A stretch of 64,000 nucleotides of DNA from Tridacna crocea (GCA_943736015.1 OX031065.1:48524992-48588991); one strand, 5' to 3'; positions 40,005-50,754 are shown, counted from the first letter of the stretch. Program-made: numbers and translations. The notes: generated from the sequence alone by a model not told the origin.

Positions 40005-40130
40005 ATAGCCGACGCCGCTTCACATCAGAGTTTTAGGGTTCAAATCCCAGCGTGTGCCCCGAATACCATCCATGTATAGGAACATTATATACATGTGGTA
40101 TATAAAGTTAACTTTTACGCCCATGTTCGA
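40005..40130 (+). repeat. possible SINE fragment
   Basis: A B-box-like GGGTTCAAATCCCAG at 40037 with no clear A box. Weak. Confidence 0.25.
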
Positions 40131-40388
40131 AAAAGAAAAAAAAAAAGGTTACGTGATAATTATGGATATCTGTAAAACGTACAAGGTACACCGACCTTGC
40201 TTGTAGATTGCCTCACACCCAAAATGTTGATGGGCAAGGAAATACATCGTTCGAAGTCTTGGACTGATAAGACCTTTAAAAAGCATATAAAGCCACGGTT
40301 AGCAGTTGTATGACAGAAATAATATCGAAAACGACATATAACCCCCTTTTTACATCCACACAGCTTAAATATATTCTTAACTGCTGTA

Positions 40389-40617
40389 TTAACCCATTAC
40401 CATACAATCCCTACTTTCGGCGACCCTGAGAAAGAAGCCTGTAGAAAACATTGTGGGAAAAGGAGAAAATGCTGGTAACCAGCATTTTCTCCTTTTCCCA
40501 CAATGTTTTCTACCGTTCACAAAACATATTTCAAATTTTCAGTCACTTTTGTATTGTCGTCTGCAGATGCTTTCGATTTGGACAAGCCTACAATATTGTT
40601 GTTTGGTAATGAGTTAA
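40389..40617 (+). mobile_element. MITE-A copy, 229 bp
   Basis: TTAACCCATTACCATACAAT to GTTTGGTAATGAGTTAA, perfect hairpin. Confidence 0.95.
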
Positions 40618-40730
40618 ATTCTTGACGCTAGACAGTCATGATAGAATAACATGAAATAGGAACCGCAGAGCTATATATGGAAAATTTTATACAATAATCC
40701 TGACCTAGAAGGTTTCTCGAGAAAATTATT

Positions 40731-40945
40731 TTAACCCAAACCACATAGTCACGAATTTAAAGGACCTTGAGAGGGAGAATTTTGAAAAAAATGGTGGGAT
40801 AAGGATAAAAACTGCTTTTCAGCATCTTCTCCTTTTTCTCACTATGTTTCCTATATCCTATCATATAATTAATTTTACTTTTGCCAACTTTGAATTAATT
40901 TTTTCTCTACAGATGTTCTGAACTTTGGAGAGTGTAAATGGGGAA
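40731..40945 (+). mobile_element. decayed MITE-A
   Basis: TTAACCCAAACCACATAGTC, GACCTTGAGAGGGAG and AGCATCTTCTCCTTTTTCTC. Right end lost. Confidence 0.5.
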
Positions 40946-41035
40946 AAAAGTTATTCTTAAAGTGAGAAATATTTTACGACCATTTTACATTAAACTAAAA
41001 TGTATACTAGGAATATTTCAATTCACTGACAAGAC

Positions 41036-41568
41036 CATCTTCGCAAGCAAAGGATACTAGGGTAGTACCCTTGGCCGCTCGCCTCTTTAAAAATCGAAGC
41101 TCCCGCTGCGCCTTTTCATTGGATGCGATCAAAATCCATCGCGTCCAATCAAACCATCAGTAACAAGAAATCTTTCGCAAAACAGAAAACAATAATGGCG
41201 GCGCCCATCAAAAACGAAAGTTGTCGTGTTTGTGACGAAATTTGCCAAAAAAGAGTAGACGATCGATATTTAATGAGTTTTTTTTTTTACGATCAATTAT
41301 GTGAAGTATATAGACGGGTTCCATAGCCAAATGATTGCGTCTGTTCGTCTTGTTTTGGTGTGATGAATCCGAAAGCGCAGCCATATTTGATGCATTACCA
41401 ACACATTTTATTACGAGCATTTTGATTTGTCAGAAATAACATCTGCAAAGGTTACGCAACTCGTGATATTCGACAGGTGGCGCAGCGGGAGTTTCGATTT
41501 TTAAAGAGGCGAGCGGCCAAGGTCCGTAACGAACAAAGTGGAGTTAGTATCCTTGGTTTGCGAAGATG
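41036..41568 (+). mobile_element. element F5 with CxxC coding remnant
   Basis: Inverted ends CATCTTCGCAAGCAAAGGAT and ATCCTTGGTTTGCGAAGATG, longer arms with AAATCGAAGCTCCCGCTGCG. Target duplication TGACAAGAC at 41027-41035 and 41569-41577. Inside, an ATG at 41195 opens MetAlaAlaProIleLysAsnGluSerCysArgValCysAspGlu, followed by KRVDDRYLM. The related element at 62419 has CRICND in the same place, so the family carries or once captured a coding exon. Confidence 0.85.
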
Positions 41569-41618
41569 TGACAAGACCGACATCTTATCTGTCTTAAATG
41601 CAGAGTATTCTTTTCCTA

Positions 41619-41997
41619 TTAAGGTAAGACCTGTGTAATGGAAAAAAGCTATTTCCACTAAAATATCATGCAAAATTAGCTATAATTAAAAATGAGTATT
41701 ATTGAACTACTTTCACTTTTTCATTTTTTCCATTTTTTCCTTCTTTGAATTATCATTTATAAATCTAAAATCGCTATATTCTCAATTGAAAAAGATATAA
41801 TAATTACATCCCTTTTTAGAAAACGAACAAAAATATCAAAAAAATATATTCAAGATAGCCATAAACGTAATTTCTGATACGTTAGAAATGTGCAAAAATA
41901 TTATTTCTGCATAAATCCTTATTTATCTTTATTTAACAACCAATTAGAATTTTTGCCAAATGTTCACCGGAAGTGCATTACACAGGTCTTACCTTAA
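41619..41997 (-). mobile_element. MITE-G copy G2, TTAA ends
   Basis: TTAAGGTAAGACCTGTGTAA to TTACACAGGTCTTACCTTAA. The interior is inverted relative to G1. Confidence 0.9.
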
Positions 41998-42272
41998 GTA
42001 CATATTCAGTATATAATTTTCTTCTTTTCACGCCAAAAGTTTACAAGCATTCTACCTAAAGGCCTTTTAAATTCACTATTGGGTTCTATATGTTTAAATA
42101 TAGGTTTCTCTACAATGTAAAAAAACCTATACCGGTGAGTTGAAACTCTGCGAAATCTTAAAAAAGTTGTCCTGCAAATCAAAGGGCAAAGAGGGTCAAA
42201 AAAAGTCCTTTCTTTTTATTATTTTTTCATCACGTTTTCTCAAGTCTTTATCCTTAAGTTTGTTAAAGATAG

Positions 42273-42502
42273 TTAACCCTTTACCAGACGACAAAATTTT
42301 AGCCTTGTCCAAATTGAAACCATTTGCGGACGACAATTTCAATGTGAGTCAAATGGTTTAATTTTTCTTTGACAGGGGGAGAAAACATTGTGGGAAAAGG
42401 AGAAAATGCTAGTTACCAGCATTTTCTCCTTTTCCTATAATGTTTTCAAAACGCTTCTTTCCCAGGGGTGTGAAAAGTCAGCATGGGGTAGTAAAGAGTT
42501 TA
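42273..42502 (-). mobile_element. MITE-A copy
   Basis: TTAACCCTTTACCAGACGAC to GGGTAGTAAAGAGTTTA. Hairpin with small mismatches. Confidence 0.88.
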
Positions 42503-42664
42503 CTGATCTCAATTGCACAGGAACATTGCAACGCTAATACAGTGTGCTGTATCAGAAGAGGCGATTAAACTACAGCAAAATGTATCGCAGTATGTTATGC
42601 CTATTCTAAACTCGCTTCCCAACTGTACTTTCAGTTCTTTGATTCTTTCATCTCAATAATTTTC

Positions 42665-42745
42665 ATTCCGCTAAGTACGACTCGCTGCTTTTTTGCAGAG
42701 AGTAAAGATCAAGATCTGACTGCACAGGCAGCAAAGGTATAAGTT
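42665..42745 (+). mobile_element. MITE-B fragment
   Basis: CTAAGTACGACTCGCTGC and GATCAAGATCTGACTGCACA. The right arm is missing. Confidence 0.55.
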
Positions 42746-42774
42746 GCCTCAAACGACCATTAGGTTATCCTTTA

Positions 42775-43046
42775 AACGCTACGACGTATGAGTTTCGACA
42801 CTACACATTTTGTTTACCTGACGAGGAGATGGCTCGTTGTGACCGTGTAGATCTAGTTGTTTACGAATGACAACAAACGATAATATGGTTAACGTTATTC
42901 ATTTACATTCAAAAGTAACTCATCCCCCCTCTTTAATTGCAACCAATAAGGGAAAGTAGTAATTTTACGTTGCAAGCTACTCGGTATGTTTTTTTCTTGT
43001 GGGCGGTCAGTTTTGATCGACGCTATTTTGGACGTTGTGTTGAAAG
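42775..43046 (+). mobile_element. repeat Q copy 4, truncated and split
   Basis: GAATGACAACAAACGATAAT and GATCGACGCTATTTTGGACG as in Q3. Interrupted at GTGTTGAAAG by E4. Confidence 0.6.
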
Positions 43047-43390
43047 CATTATCTCCCGCTAGATGGCATTCTATAAATACTCATCTATCTGATATGGGCA
43101 TCCTGGGTACAGAACCGAATCACTTTCCTACGCGACAACCGTTACTTTGAATTTAAAATTAAAATAAAGGTTTACTCAATAAAACGCTACCTCGTGCAAT
43201 TCACTCAGCTATGATCAGCAGTTCAGAGAAATCTGGAGCTAAGGCAGGTCTCATTTCTCCTCAAACGTATTGATAAAAGCTATTTTCAACATTGCTACTT
43301 TATAGAGCGTACAGTCAGCCCGCTTTCGGGGCTAGTAGTGATGTGTGATATAAGTCGAATCTTCGAAGAATATGACATGCGCAGACAACG
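43047..43390 (+). mobile_element. element E4, 10-bp target duplication
   Basis: CATTATCTCCCGCTAGATGG to ATGCGCAGACAACG. Target duplication GTGTTGAAAG at 43037-43046 and 43391-43400. Confidence 0.88.
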
Positions 43391-43560
43391 GTGTTGAAAG
43401 TACTTTCAACACAACGTCCAAAATGGCGTCGATCAAAACGCCTCATTCGGAACATCTCGGTCAATTCTACGAATCAAAAGATCGAAAGATTGGCCGAGGT
43501 GTTCCGAATGGAAAGTACTTTCAACACAACGCCCAAAATGGCGTCGATCAAAACGCCTAT
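43391..43560. repeat. inverted and direct repeat cluster
   Basis: GAAAGTACTTTCAACACAAC and AAAATGGCGTCGATCAAAAC occur twice in direct order (about 43396 and 43512). CATTCGGAACATCTCGGTCA pairs with TTGGCCGAGGTGTTCCGAAT between them. Confidence 0.8.
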
Positions 43561-43783
43561 GCAAATGACGTTGACGGATAAAGTTGTCCATACGAGCAAA
43601 CGTTATATGGGGCTGACCAAGCCGGGACTTATCAGCAATGCTTCTTAAAATGTGTGTTTGTTCAAAATGATGATCAATAGTTGACCTCACTACATTAAAC
43701 CGTCTTACAACTTGACGTTCTGAAAGTCCGCTTTCAAGAAGGCCCAAAATCTTCATTTTTTCTCCGTTATTAAGCTTTTGCAT
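43558..43783 (-). pseudogene. Tc1/mariner-type transposase, N-terminal fragment
   Basis: About 75 residues from an ATG at 43783: MQKLNNGEKMKILGLLESGL, SERQVVRRFNVVRSTIDHHF, then a GQPHITFARMDNF stretch. The helix-turn-helix and the GRPR-like linker are typical of Tc1-like transposases, which are usually about 340 residues. The DDE catalytic domain is absent, since the frame runs into the repeat cluster at 43391-43560. A broken remnant. Confidence 0.75.
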
Positions 43784-43981
43784 CTTGAGAATTTAAAGCT
43801 TTAAGGTCTCAAATAATGAAATAAATTCCTACATGTGTAAAAAAGGAATATAAAGGTGTGATATTGGCCATATTATTATTTGGGGGAAAGCACGGAAGTC
43901 GTATAGACAAAATTTGGGATAATCATTGCTTCGAGCGCCTCGACTTAAAAAAAAATAGGCATTGTCCATATATGAGTGAAG

Positions 43982-44210
43982 TTCACCCTTTCCCAAGCAC
44001 CAAATTTTAGACAGGTCCAAATTGAAAGCAATTGCAGACGACAAAATAAAAGTAACTCTAGAAATTGAAATTCGTTTCCAGCAGGATAGAAAACATTGTG
44101 GGAAAAGGAGACAATGCTGGTTACCAGCATTGTCTCCTTTTCCCACAATGTTTTCAAAAGGCTTCAATGTAAGGCTAGTAAAAACCAGGGACGGTTTGGT
44201 AAAGGGTTAA
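43982..44210 (-). mobile_element. MITE-A copy with matched arm change
   Basis: TTCACCCTTTCCCAAGCACC to TTTGGTAAAGGGTTAA. Both arms carry GACAATG/CATTGTC in place of GAAAATG/CATTTTC. Confidence 0.92.
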
Positions 44211-44229
44211 TAGGCCTATAACTCGATGC

Positions 44230-44722
44230 TTAAATTATGAGCGTAACATGTTTGATATTAACGAAGATATCGCACATTTTCGATTACGCATTTTTTATGG
44301 CTGTAAATATAAAAGTAGTCCGTGAATGGCATTCATGGACTACTTTCACATTATCTCCCGCTAGATGGCATTCTATAAATACTCATCTATCTAATTTGGG
44401 CATCCTGGTACAGATTCGAACCATGCAATTCACTCAGCTATGATCGGCAGTTTAGAGAAATCTGGAGCTAAAGCAGGTCTCATTTCTCCTCAAACTTATT
44501 GATATAAGCTATTTTCTACAATGCTACTTTATAGAGCGTAATATTAGTCAGCCCGCTTTCGGGGTTAGTGATGTGTCATATAAGACAGTCGAATCTTCGA
44601 AGAATATGACATGCGCAGACAACGACTACATTCATAATTACAGCCATAAAAACTGCGTAAACTAAAAGGTGCGATATCTTCGTTAATATCAAACATATTA
44701 CCCTCATAATTTCTACACGCAG
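44230..44722. mobile_element. palindromic element R, split by E5
   Basis: Left arm ATGTTTGATATTAACGAAGA, CGATTACGCATTTTTTATGG. The right arm is its complement (TCTTCGTTAATATCAAACAT). Interrupted near its centre. Confidence 0.7.
44349..44623 (+). mobile_element. element E5, 11-bp target duplication
   Basis: CATTATCTCCCGCTAGATGG to ATGCGCAGACAAC with an internal deletion (275 bp). Target duplication GACTACTTTCA (44338-44348) and GACTACATTCA (44624-44634). Confidence 0.85.
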
Positions 44723-44751
44723 CACATGCGCGATACAAAAAAAAAAAATAT

Positions 44752-45198
44752 TTCATGCTTTCCAGTAGGATTTCGAGAAATAGCAGTGAAAATATTTTTC
44801 GATCTTACACCAGTGAAAATACTGATTTTCACGTTCTTGTTGCCTAGGTAAATTTCGCGTGCCTAGCAAACCAGAAGAGAAATATGACGTCATATACCTT
44901 ACATTTCTCTCACTTGACGTAACGTTGCTATGTGGGAGGGGTACGCCACGGGGAATAAGGGAAAGAACTGTACTGAATTTTGATAAAGCTCCTCCCAGAA
45001 AGGGTAAAAAGCATGAAATAAATAGAATATTTGGGTTTTTTTTTCGGTGAAAGATCGAAATTTATTTCATCTCGTGAACACCATCGGTAATATTTTCAGT
45101 CGTGGCTGCGCCACCGGGAAAATATTACCGATGGTGTCCACTCGATGAAATAAATTTCGATTTTTCACCGAAAAAAACAAATATCCTCTATATCTACA
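44752..45198 (-). mobile_element. repeat C copy, full length
   Basis: TTTCATGCTTTCCAGTAGGA, CRE TGACGTCA at 44885-44892, hairpin 45043-45171. Confidence 0.85.
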
Positions 45199-45199
45199 G

Positions 45200-45640
45200 C
45201 GATGCACATGTGCGATACGAATAAGGTATTATGTTGCACACGTGTTGATAAGGTTCTCATTTCAGTTAGATGATTTACAGTTACATAATAAAAGTAAATA
45301 CGATATAATCTAGTAACTAGATAATCAAGACTAGGATGACAGCAAAACTAAATACGACTGATGCATTATCAAGGCAATCTAAACTCGAGACAAATTCTTA
45401 ACTAAGATTTGTAAACCAAATGACATTTCTCATCACTGTAAATGAAATCGAGATAATAATCTGTACAAGACTGTTATTAAATCACAGCTTAGACGTAATC
45501 TGCTGTCAGTGTCACATTGTGAAAGACTTGGTAGCAGAGATGGCAATATTATGAGAAGGGTGGAGCCCAAATTTGCTACATGCACGCGACTTCCCAGAAT
45601 CTTTAATGATCTACTTAACTATCACGATACATCATCGACC
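45200..45640. other. no recognised feature
   Basis: A short open stretch at 45500-45630 (plus, SHCERLGSRDGNIMRRVEPK) looks faintly protein-like, but no splice or start evidence supports it. Confidence 0.35.
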
Positions 45641-45644
45641 AAGT

Positions 45645-45835
45645 CTTCCGCTTTTTTACCTGACGTAAATATTTTAAACCTGTCCAAATTGAGAGCGTTT
45701 GCAGACGACAAATCAAAAATGAGGCTCGAAAGATAGGGAAGACCTTTTTAAAGCGTAGAAAATATGGCGGGAAAAGCCCGCTTCCCCCTTCCTTGAAAAG
45801 AAAATGCATTTTATTCAATACAGCATCTTTCCATA
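45645..45835 (-). mobile_element. decayed MITE-A
   Basis: TTTTTTACCTGACGTAAAT, CCTGTCCAAATTGAGAGCGT and GAAAATATGGCGGGAAAAGC. Confidence 0.55.
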
Positions 45836-45896
45836 ATGTCGACTAACTCGGATTTCATCGATACAATTCTGGAACAAACTAGGCTATATAGTGTCT

Positions 45897-46107
45897 TTAA
45901 CCCATTACAACACAAAAAAGAAAGAAGCCTTTAGAAAACATTGTGGGAAAAGAAGAAAATATTGGTAACAAGCATTTTCTCCTTTTCCCACAATGTTTTC
46001 CACTCTTCACAAAACAAATTTCAAATTTTCACTCACTCTTGTTTTGTCGTCGGCAAATGCTTTCGATTTGGGTAAGCCTAAAATATTGTCATTTGGTAAT
46101 GAGTTAA
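45897..46107 (+). mobile_element. MITE-A copy, small left deletion
   Basis: TTAACCCATTACAACACAAA to ATTTGGTAATGAGTTAA. The CCCTACTTTTGACG block is missing. Confidence 0.9.
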
Positions 46108-46496
46108 AAATCATTTAAGTAAAAGGGTGGAATGGCATGTCCCACAATTTTCTCAATGTTTACCATGGCACTCCAAGAAGGACATTTTTCTTCGTCTCGT
46201 TATTTCATAGATCTACCTTTTGTAGTACTTGCGCTAGAAGTACTAGCAAGTACTACGAGCCAAGCAACTGCAGCCGAGCGTTGACATCCAAATTTCTTTT
46301 CTTTTTATTTTTTTAAACTGGACAGTTCATAATTGAATGCAAATTGCTTTACGCATATACATGTATGTACTTTCAGTGCTTGCAGTGCTTTGATTCCTAT
46401 ACGTTTTCAAAGGCTTTCATCTCAATGATGTAAAGATACAAATTTGGAGATGTTAAGGGAGCTACAGACATCTCGATAAAACATCGAAGGTGGTCC

Positions 46497-46725
46497 TTAA
46501 CCCATTACCACACAAACCCTACTTTTGACCCCCCTGAGAAAGAAGCCTTTAGAAAACATTGTGGGAAAAGGAGAAAATGCTGGTAACCAGCATTTTCTCC
46601 TTTTCCCACAAAGTTTTCTACCCTTCCAAAAACAAATTTCAAATTTTCAGTCACTTAAATTGTGTCGTCTGCAAATGCTTTCAATTTGGACCAGTCTAAA
46701 ATATTGTTGTTTGGTAATGGGTTAA
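46497..46725 (+). mobile_element. MITE-A copy, 229 bp
   Basis: TTAACCCATTACCACACAAA to GTTTGGTAATGGGTTAA. Hairpin with a single mismatch. Confidence 0.94.
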
Positions 46726-46824
46726 TTGACTGCTAAACCCTTTTATGGAAGTGTAAGTTATATGAACTTTTCCCGTCCGTAAATGGTACCACAACTTTCT
46801 TATTTCTATTCGGCAGATATAGAA

Positions 46825-47272
46825 GATAATCAACTGGTTATTTTTATATGAAAAATTTCTCACTCGGATGCGTTGTTAGGCGTTGAAAAAACGAGTGCGC
46901 AGCACGAGTTTTTTTAACGCTTTTCGACGCATCCGAATGAGATATTTTTCTTATCAAAAATAACCAGTTGATTATTCTATTTTTTATATACCTTATTAAC
47001 GTTATCATTTTTAATTTTTCGTTTGAAAGTCGAAATCAATACTGTGGATAGAGAGAAGAAATCAGGGGCATAGTGCAGATGAATACATAATTTAAAAGAA
47101 CAAAACGAGACTTCACAAAACTTACAATTAACACTATCTATAAGTGCTTAATGAAAAAAAGTAGTTCCTAAATTTCGGCAGGAAGTGGAAGTGAAAGTTG
47201 ATATCGTCACTAGTGATGATATCAAAATTTATTACACTGGGAAATTCCAGGATTTCACTGCTAGGTATATGA
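46825..47272 (+). mobile_element. repeat K copy 2
   Basis: End hairpin at 46825-46975 (TCAACTGGTTATTTTTATAT / AAAATAACCAGTTGATTATT) followed by a unique body ending GATTTCACTGCTAGG. Inverted relative of 24950-25400. Confidence 0.75.
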
Positions 47273-47275
47273 TAA

Positions 47276-47740
47276 ATAGAGGATATTTGTTTTTTTTTCG
47301 GTGAAAGATCGAAATTTATTTCATCGAATGAACACCATCGGTAATATTTTCACGAGTGGCGGAGCCACGAGTGAAAATATTACCGATGGTGTTCACGAGA
47401 TGAAATAAATTTCGATCTTTCACTGAAAAAAACAAATATCCTCTATTTATTTCATGTTTTTACCCCTTTCTAGGAGGAGTTTTATCAAAATCCAGTACAG
47501 TTCTTTTCCGTTATTCCCCGTGGCGTACCCCTCCCGCATAGCAACGCATAGCAATATTACGTCAAGCGCGAGAAATGTAAGGTATATGACGTCATATTTC
47601 CCATATGGTTGTTAGGCACGCGCAATTTACCAAAGCAACAAGAACGTGAAAATCGGTATTTTCACTGGCGGTACCAGTGTAAGATCGAAAAATATTTTCA
47701 CTGATATTTCTCGATATCCTACCGGAAAGCATGAAATAAT
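47276..47740 (+). mobile_element. repeat C copy, full length
   Basis: Begins 3-4 bases after repeat K. Hairpin 47300-47430 with GGCGGAGCC loop, CRE TGACGTCA at 47587-47594. Confidence 0.87.
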
Positions 47741-47891
47741 TATTTAAACCTTTTTTCATATCGATTCTCGTTATTTCGCTATGTTGATTTCAGTTTCTAG
47801 CTCAGCTGGTTCAAATGTGTTTCAGAAGGTCTAAATGAGTGGAAGATCAACCCGTTACCAGACCAGACAAGTCCCACTTTTTAACAACCTT

Positions 47892-48094
47892 TCAACCCTT
47901 TGGCTACTAAGCGCGACTCACTGACCTTTTGCAGACAGTGTAGATCAAGATCAGACTGCACAGAACGTGCAGTCTGATATTTGATCTACACTGTCCGATG
48001 CGGATATATCATTCCCCAAAAGAAACACTTTGAAATTTGTTTGAACTATCTAAATGAACATTTCATTTTAGGTATTCAGCGGTATATGGGTTAA
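47892..48094 (+). mobile_element. MITE-B copy, full length
   Basis: CAACCCTTTGGCTACTAAGC, hairpin CAGTGTAGATCAAGATCAGA ... CTGATATTTGATCTACACTG, right end GGTATATGGGTTAA shared with the next MITE-A. Confidence 0.85.
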
Positions 48095-48319
48095 CCCTTT
48101 ACCAAACAATCCCTGGTTTTTACGACCCTGAGTTAGAAGCCTTTTGAAAACATTGTGGGAAAAGGAGAAAATGCTGGTAACTATCATTTTCTCCTTTTCC
48201 CAAAATGTTTTCTACCCTGCTGAAAAAAAGATTCAATTTTTGAGTTACGTTTATTTTGTCGTTTGCAAGTGCTTTCAATTTGGACAAGTCTAAACTTTTG
48301 TCGTTTGGTGAAGAGTTAA
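48091..48319 (+). mobile_element. MITE-A copy, 229 bp
   Basis: TTAACCCTTTACCAAACAAT to GTTTGGTGAAGAGTTAA. Hairpin loop changed to GGTAACTATC. Confidence 0.93.
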
Positions 48320-48490
48320 ACAATGTGGAAAAAGGGAAAAGGTGCTAGTTATACCAGCATTTTGTCTTTTTGCCACAGTTAATTTCAGCCAGCCGTCTTT
48401 TGGACGAGTCATATACTTTAAACTATTTTGCACTCGTCTTCTGCAATTTCTTTCCAATTGGGAAAGTGTAAAACTTGTTCATGAGGTATA
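48316..48490. mobile_element. decayed MITE-A
   Basis: AACAATGTGGAAAAAGGGAA, ACCAGCATTTTGTCTTTTTG and TTGTTCATGAGGTATAGAG, following directly on the previous copy. Confidence 0.55.
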
Positions 48491-48641
48491 GAGTTTCGTA
48501 TCAAAACCAGACATCGAGATTTCATAATCATATCTTGTCATCCAGTACAGTCTGACATTCTTTTTATGTAATCAGTAGATTCTTAAAGGCAATTCATTGA
48601 TTTCTTACATATAGCTTTTTATCCCGACCCTTTTCAATCCC

Positions 48642-49097
48642 TTAACTCTTTACCGAACAATCCCTGCTGTTAACTCTTTACCACACGAGAAAAGTTTAGA
48701 CTGGTCCAAATTGAAAGCATTTGCAAACGACAAAATAAAGGTGACTAAATAATACAAGTTTGTTCTGGGAAGGGTAGAAAACACTGTGGGAAAAGGAGAA
48801 AATGCTGGTTACCAGCATTTTCTCCTTTTCCCATAGTGTTTTCAAAAGGCTTCCCTCTCAGGGGTGTCAAAAGTAGGGATTGTGTTGTATTGGGTTAACA
48901 TCCCTGTATAGGATAGCTTTTTGAAAACATTGTGGGAAAAGGAGAAAATGCTGGTAACCAGCATTTTCTCCTTTTCCCTCAATGTTTTCTACATTGTCAT
49001 AGACAGAAATCATTGTTTGAGCTTCATGTACTTTGTCGTCTGCAGGAGTTTTAAATTTGGTTGAGTTTCAAAATTTTGTCGTTTGGTAAAGAGTTAA
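48642..49097 (+). mobile_element. MITE-A copy interrupted by another MITE-A
   Basis: Left 28 bases TTAACTCTTTACCGAACAAT to CTGCTG, inner copy, then the rest from about 48899 through a near-perfect hairpin to GTTTGGTAAAGAGTTAA. Confidence 0.92.
48670..48898 (-). mobile_element. nested MITE-A copy, 229 bp
   Basis: TTAACTCTTTACCACACGAG to GTTGTATTGGGTTAA, inserted at a TTAA 28 bases inside the outer copy. Both arms share AACACT/AGTGTT. Confidence 0.95.
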
Positions 49098-49099
49098 AA

Positions 49100-49210
49100 G
49101 AGCTTTTCACTAGTACAGTTGCCTATGCGGCCAGTGAAGATAAGATCGGCCTGCACAAACATGAAGATAAGACTGCACAAAAACTGCAGTTTGATCTGTG
49201 ATCTACACGA
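49100..49210. mobile_element. decayed MITE-B
   Basis: GAAGATAAGATCGGCCTGCA, AAGACTGCACAAAAACTGCA and GTTTGATCTGTGATCTACAC. Confidence 0.45.
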
Positions 49211-49280
49211 ACCTTTTTCGTTGTTGTTGTATATATCATTTTATACAAAGGCGACTAAAAATCTATTTATTAGTTTCTGG

Positions 49281-49370
49281 GGTTGCCTGTACCAAATCGA
49301 TTTATTTGGTTTATAGAGGTTGCCTGTACCAAATCGATTTATTTGGTATATAGAGGTTGCCTTTTGAGGT
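49281..49370 (+). repeat. tandem repeat, 37-bp unit x about 2.3
   Basis: GGTTGCCTGTACCAAATCGA then TTTATTTGGTTTATAGA at 49281 and 49318, third unit partial. Confidence 0.85.
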
Positions 49371-49449
49371 TATTCGGCGCTCTATATTAGCTGATTCGCC
49401 CATTTTTTGGCGCTTTCTGTAACTTTTTCAAGTTGCATGACATTCAGTG

Positions 49450-49680
49450 AACTGCAATAAACTATTTCGACATGCCCGACCACAGGAAAATTCCTTAAAG
49501 AACATGGAGGGAAAAGAAGAAAATGCTCGCAGCAAGGAATCATTTCTTTTCCCATTGCGTCTCTTTTTAACCATAACAGATATACAGTTTAACGGCAGTG
49601 ATTCACATTATTCATCTGCCCATGCTTTCGTTTTGGAAAGGCACAAAATTTATCGTTCAGCGAAGAACAAAACGACTGTG
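49450..49680. mobile_element. decayed MITE-A
   Basis: GGAGGGAAAAGAAGAAAATG, TTTCTTTTCCCATTGCG, and TCTGCCCATGCTTTCGTTTT as the far arm. Confidence 0.5.
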
Positions 49681-49689
49681 CTTCGCCGA

Positions 49690-50750
49690 GTTTGAAACAT
49701 TGACGGAAAAAATCAAAGCACTGAAAGTATTGACAGCAAAAGGCAGTAAAAAGTGCGTATTGTATTCAAATATAAACTGCAAACATTTTGTGTACTGCTG
49801 TACTTTTTCATTTTTCATGCAATTCCGAACGCATAGAAGAAGTGAGTGGATGCATCTCCATAATTCATCTTAATGTTTCAAAACTTCAAAAAAAAAGAAT
49901 AAAATATACCATTCTGTCTAAGTACCAAGTCTGTAATGAACAAGTTGCAATAATTTTCATCACTTTTTGAAATAAACAATTAGAATACAAAACAAACGTA
50001 GGTTTGAAAGACATTTAATGTAAAGCAGAAGACAATAAGGAACAGAAAGTTGCACTGTAACAAGGAAAGCATTCACTTTTTGGATTTTTTTTTTGTAGAA
50101 TAAAACATTGGCATTACCGTGATTATATCCAAATGTAGTAACTGGCATTGTGTTCTGCTACATTTTTACTATGATTTATACCTGAGGACAGGAAATAAAC
50201 TGACGATTTACTAATCAGAAGTGGGAGGAAAAAGTTTCAGACTAAAAGAATCACTACCAGCATTTAAGGTAACTATTTTGCATCCTATGGTCCTTTTTCA
50301 CCAACCATTCTAGGTGAATTTCCTTGCATGATTCTCAAGCCCTTTCCAGCTTTCAAAGTATCACGGTTACTAATAGGTTATGCCAAAGGTTTGGCAATCA
50401 TAGATTGCCTTTCTTTCTAAGTATACGGTAAGTCTAAGAACTCACGCCGAAATAGTTGGTCAACTTCAGTTAGAAACCCTGAGTATGGTACACGTGTATG
50501 GCAGCCATTTGAGATAGATCAAGGTTGTTAATTAAGAAGCTGTCATTCGCTTACTTATGTAAAGCTGAGTTTTATTCACCGTATGACATTTTTCATTTAA
50601 GGAGTGAAGAGAATTTAATTTTGTTCATCGAGGTATGAAAAAATAACCTAATCACACTGTATGAAACCGCTCTTCATTCCTTATAATTTAATATTACAGA
50701 CAACATCCCCCAGCAGAAATAATTCAAACTGCATTCATTTTCTTTAGTTT
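49690..50750. other. no recognised feature
   Basis: No exon, hairpin or repeat partner seen in about 1 kb. Confidence 0.5.
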
Positions 50751-50754
50751 TAAA

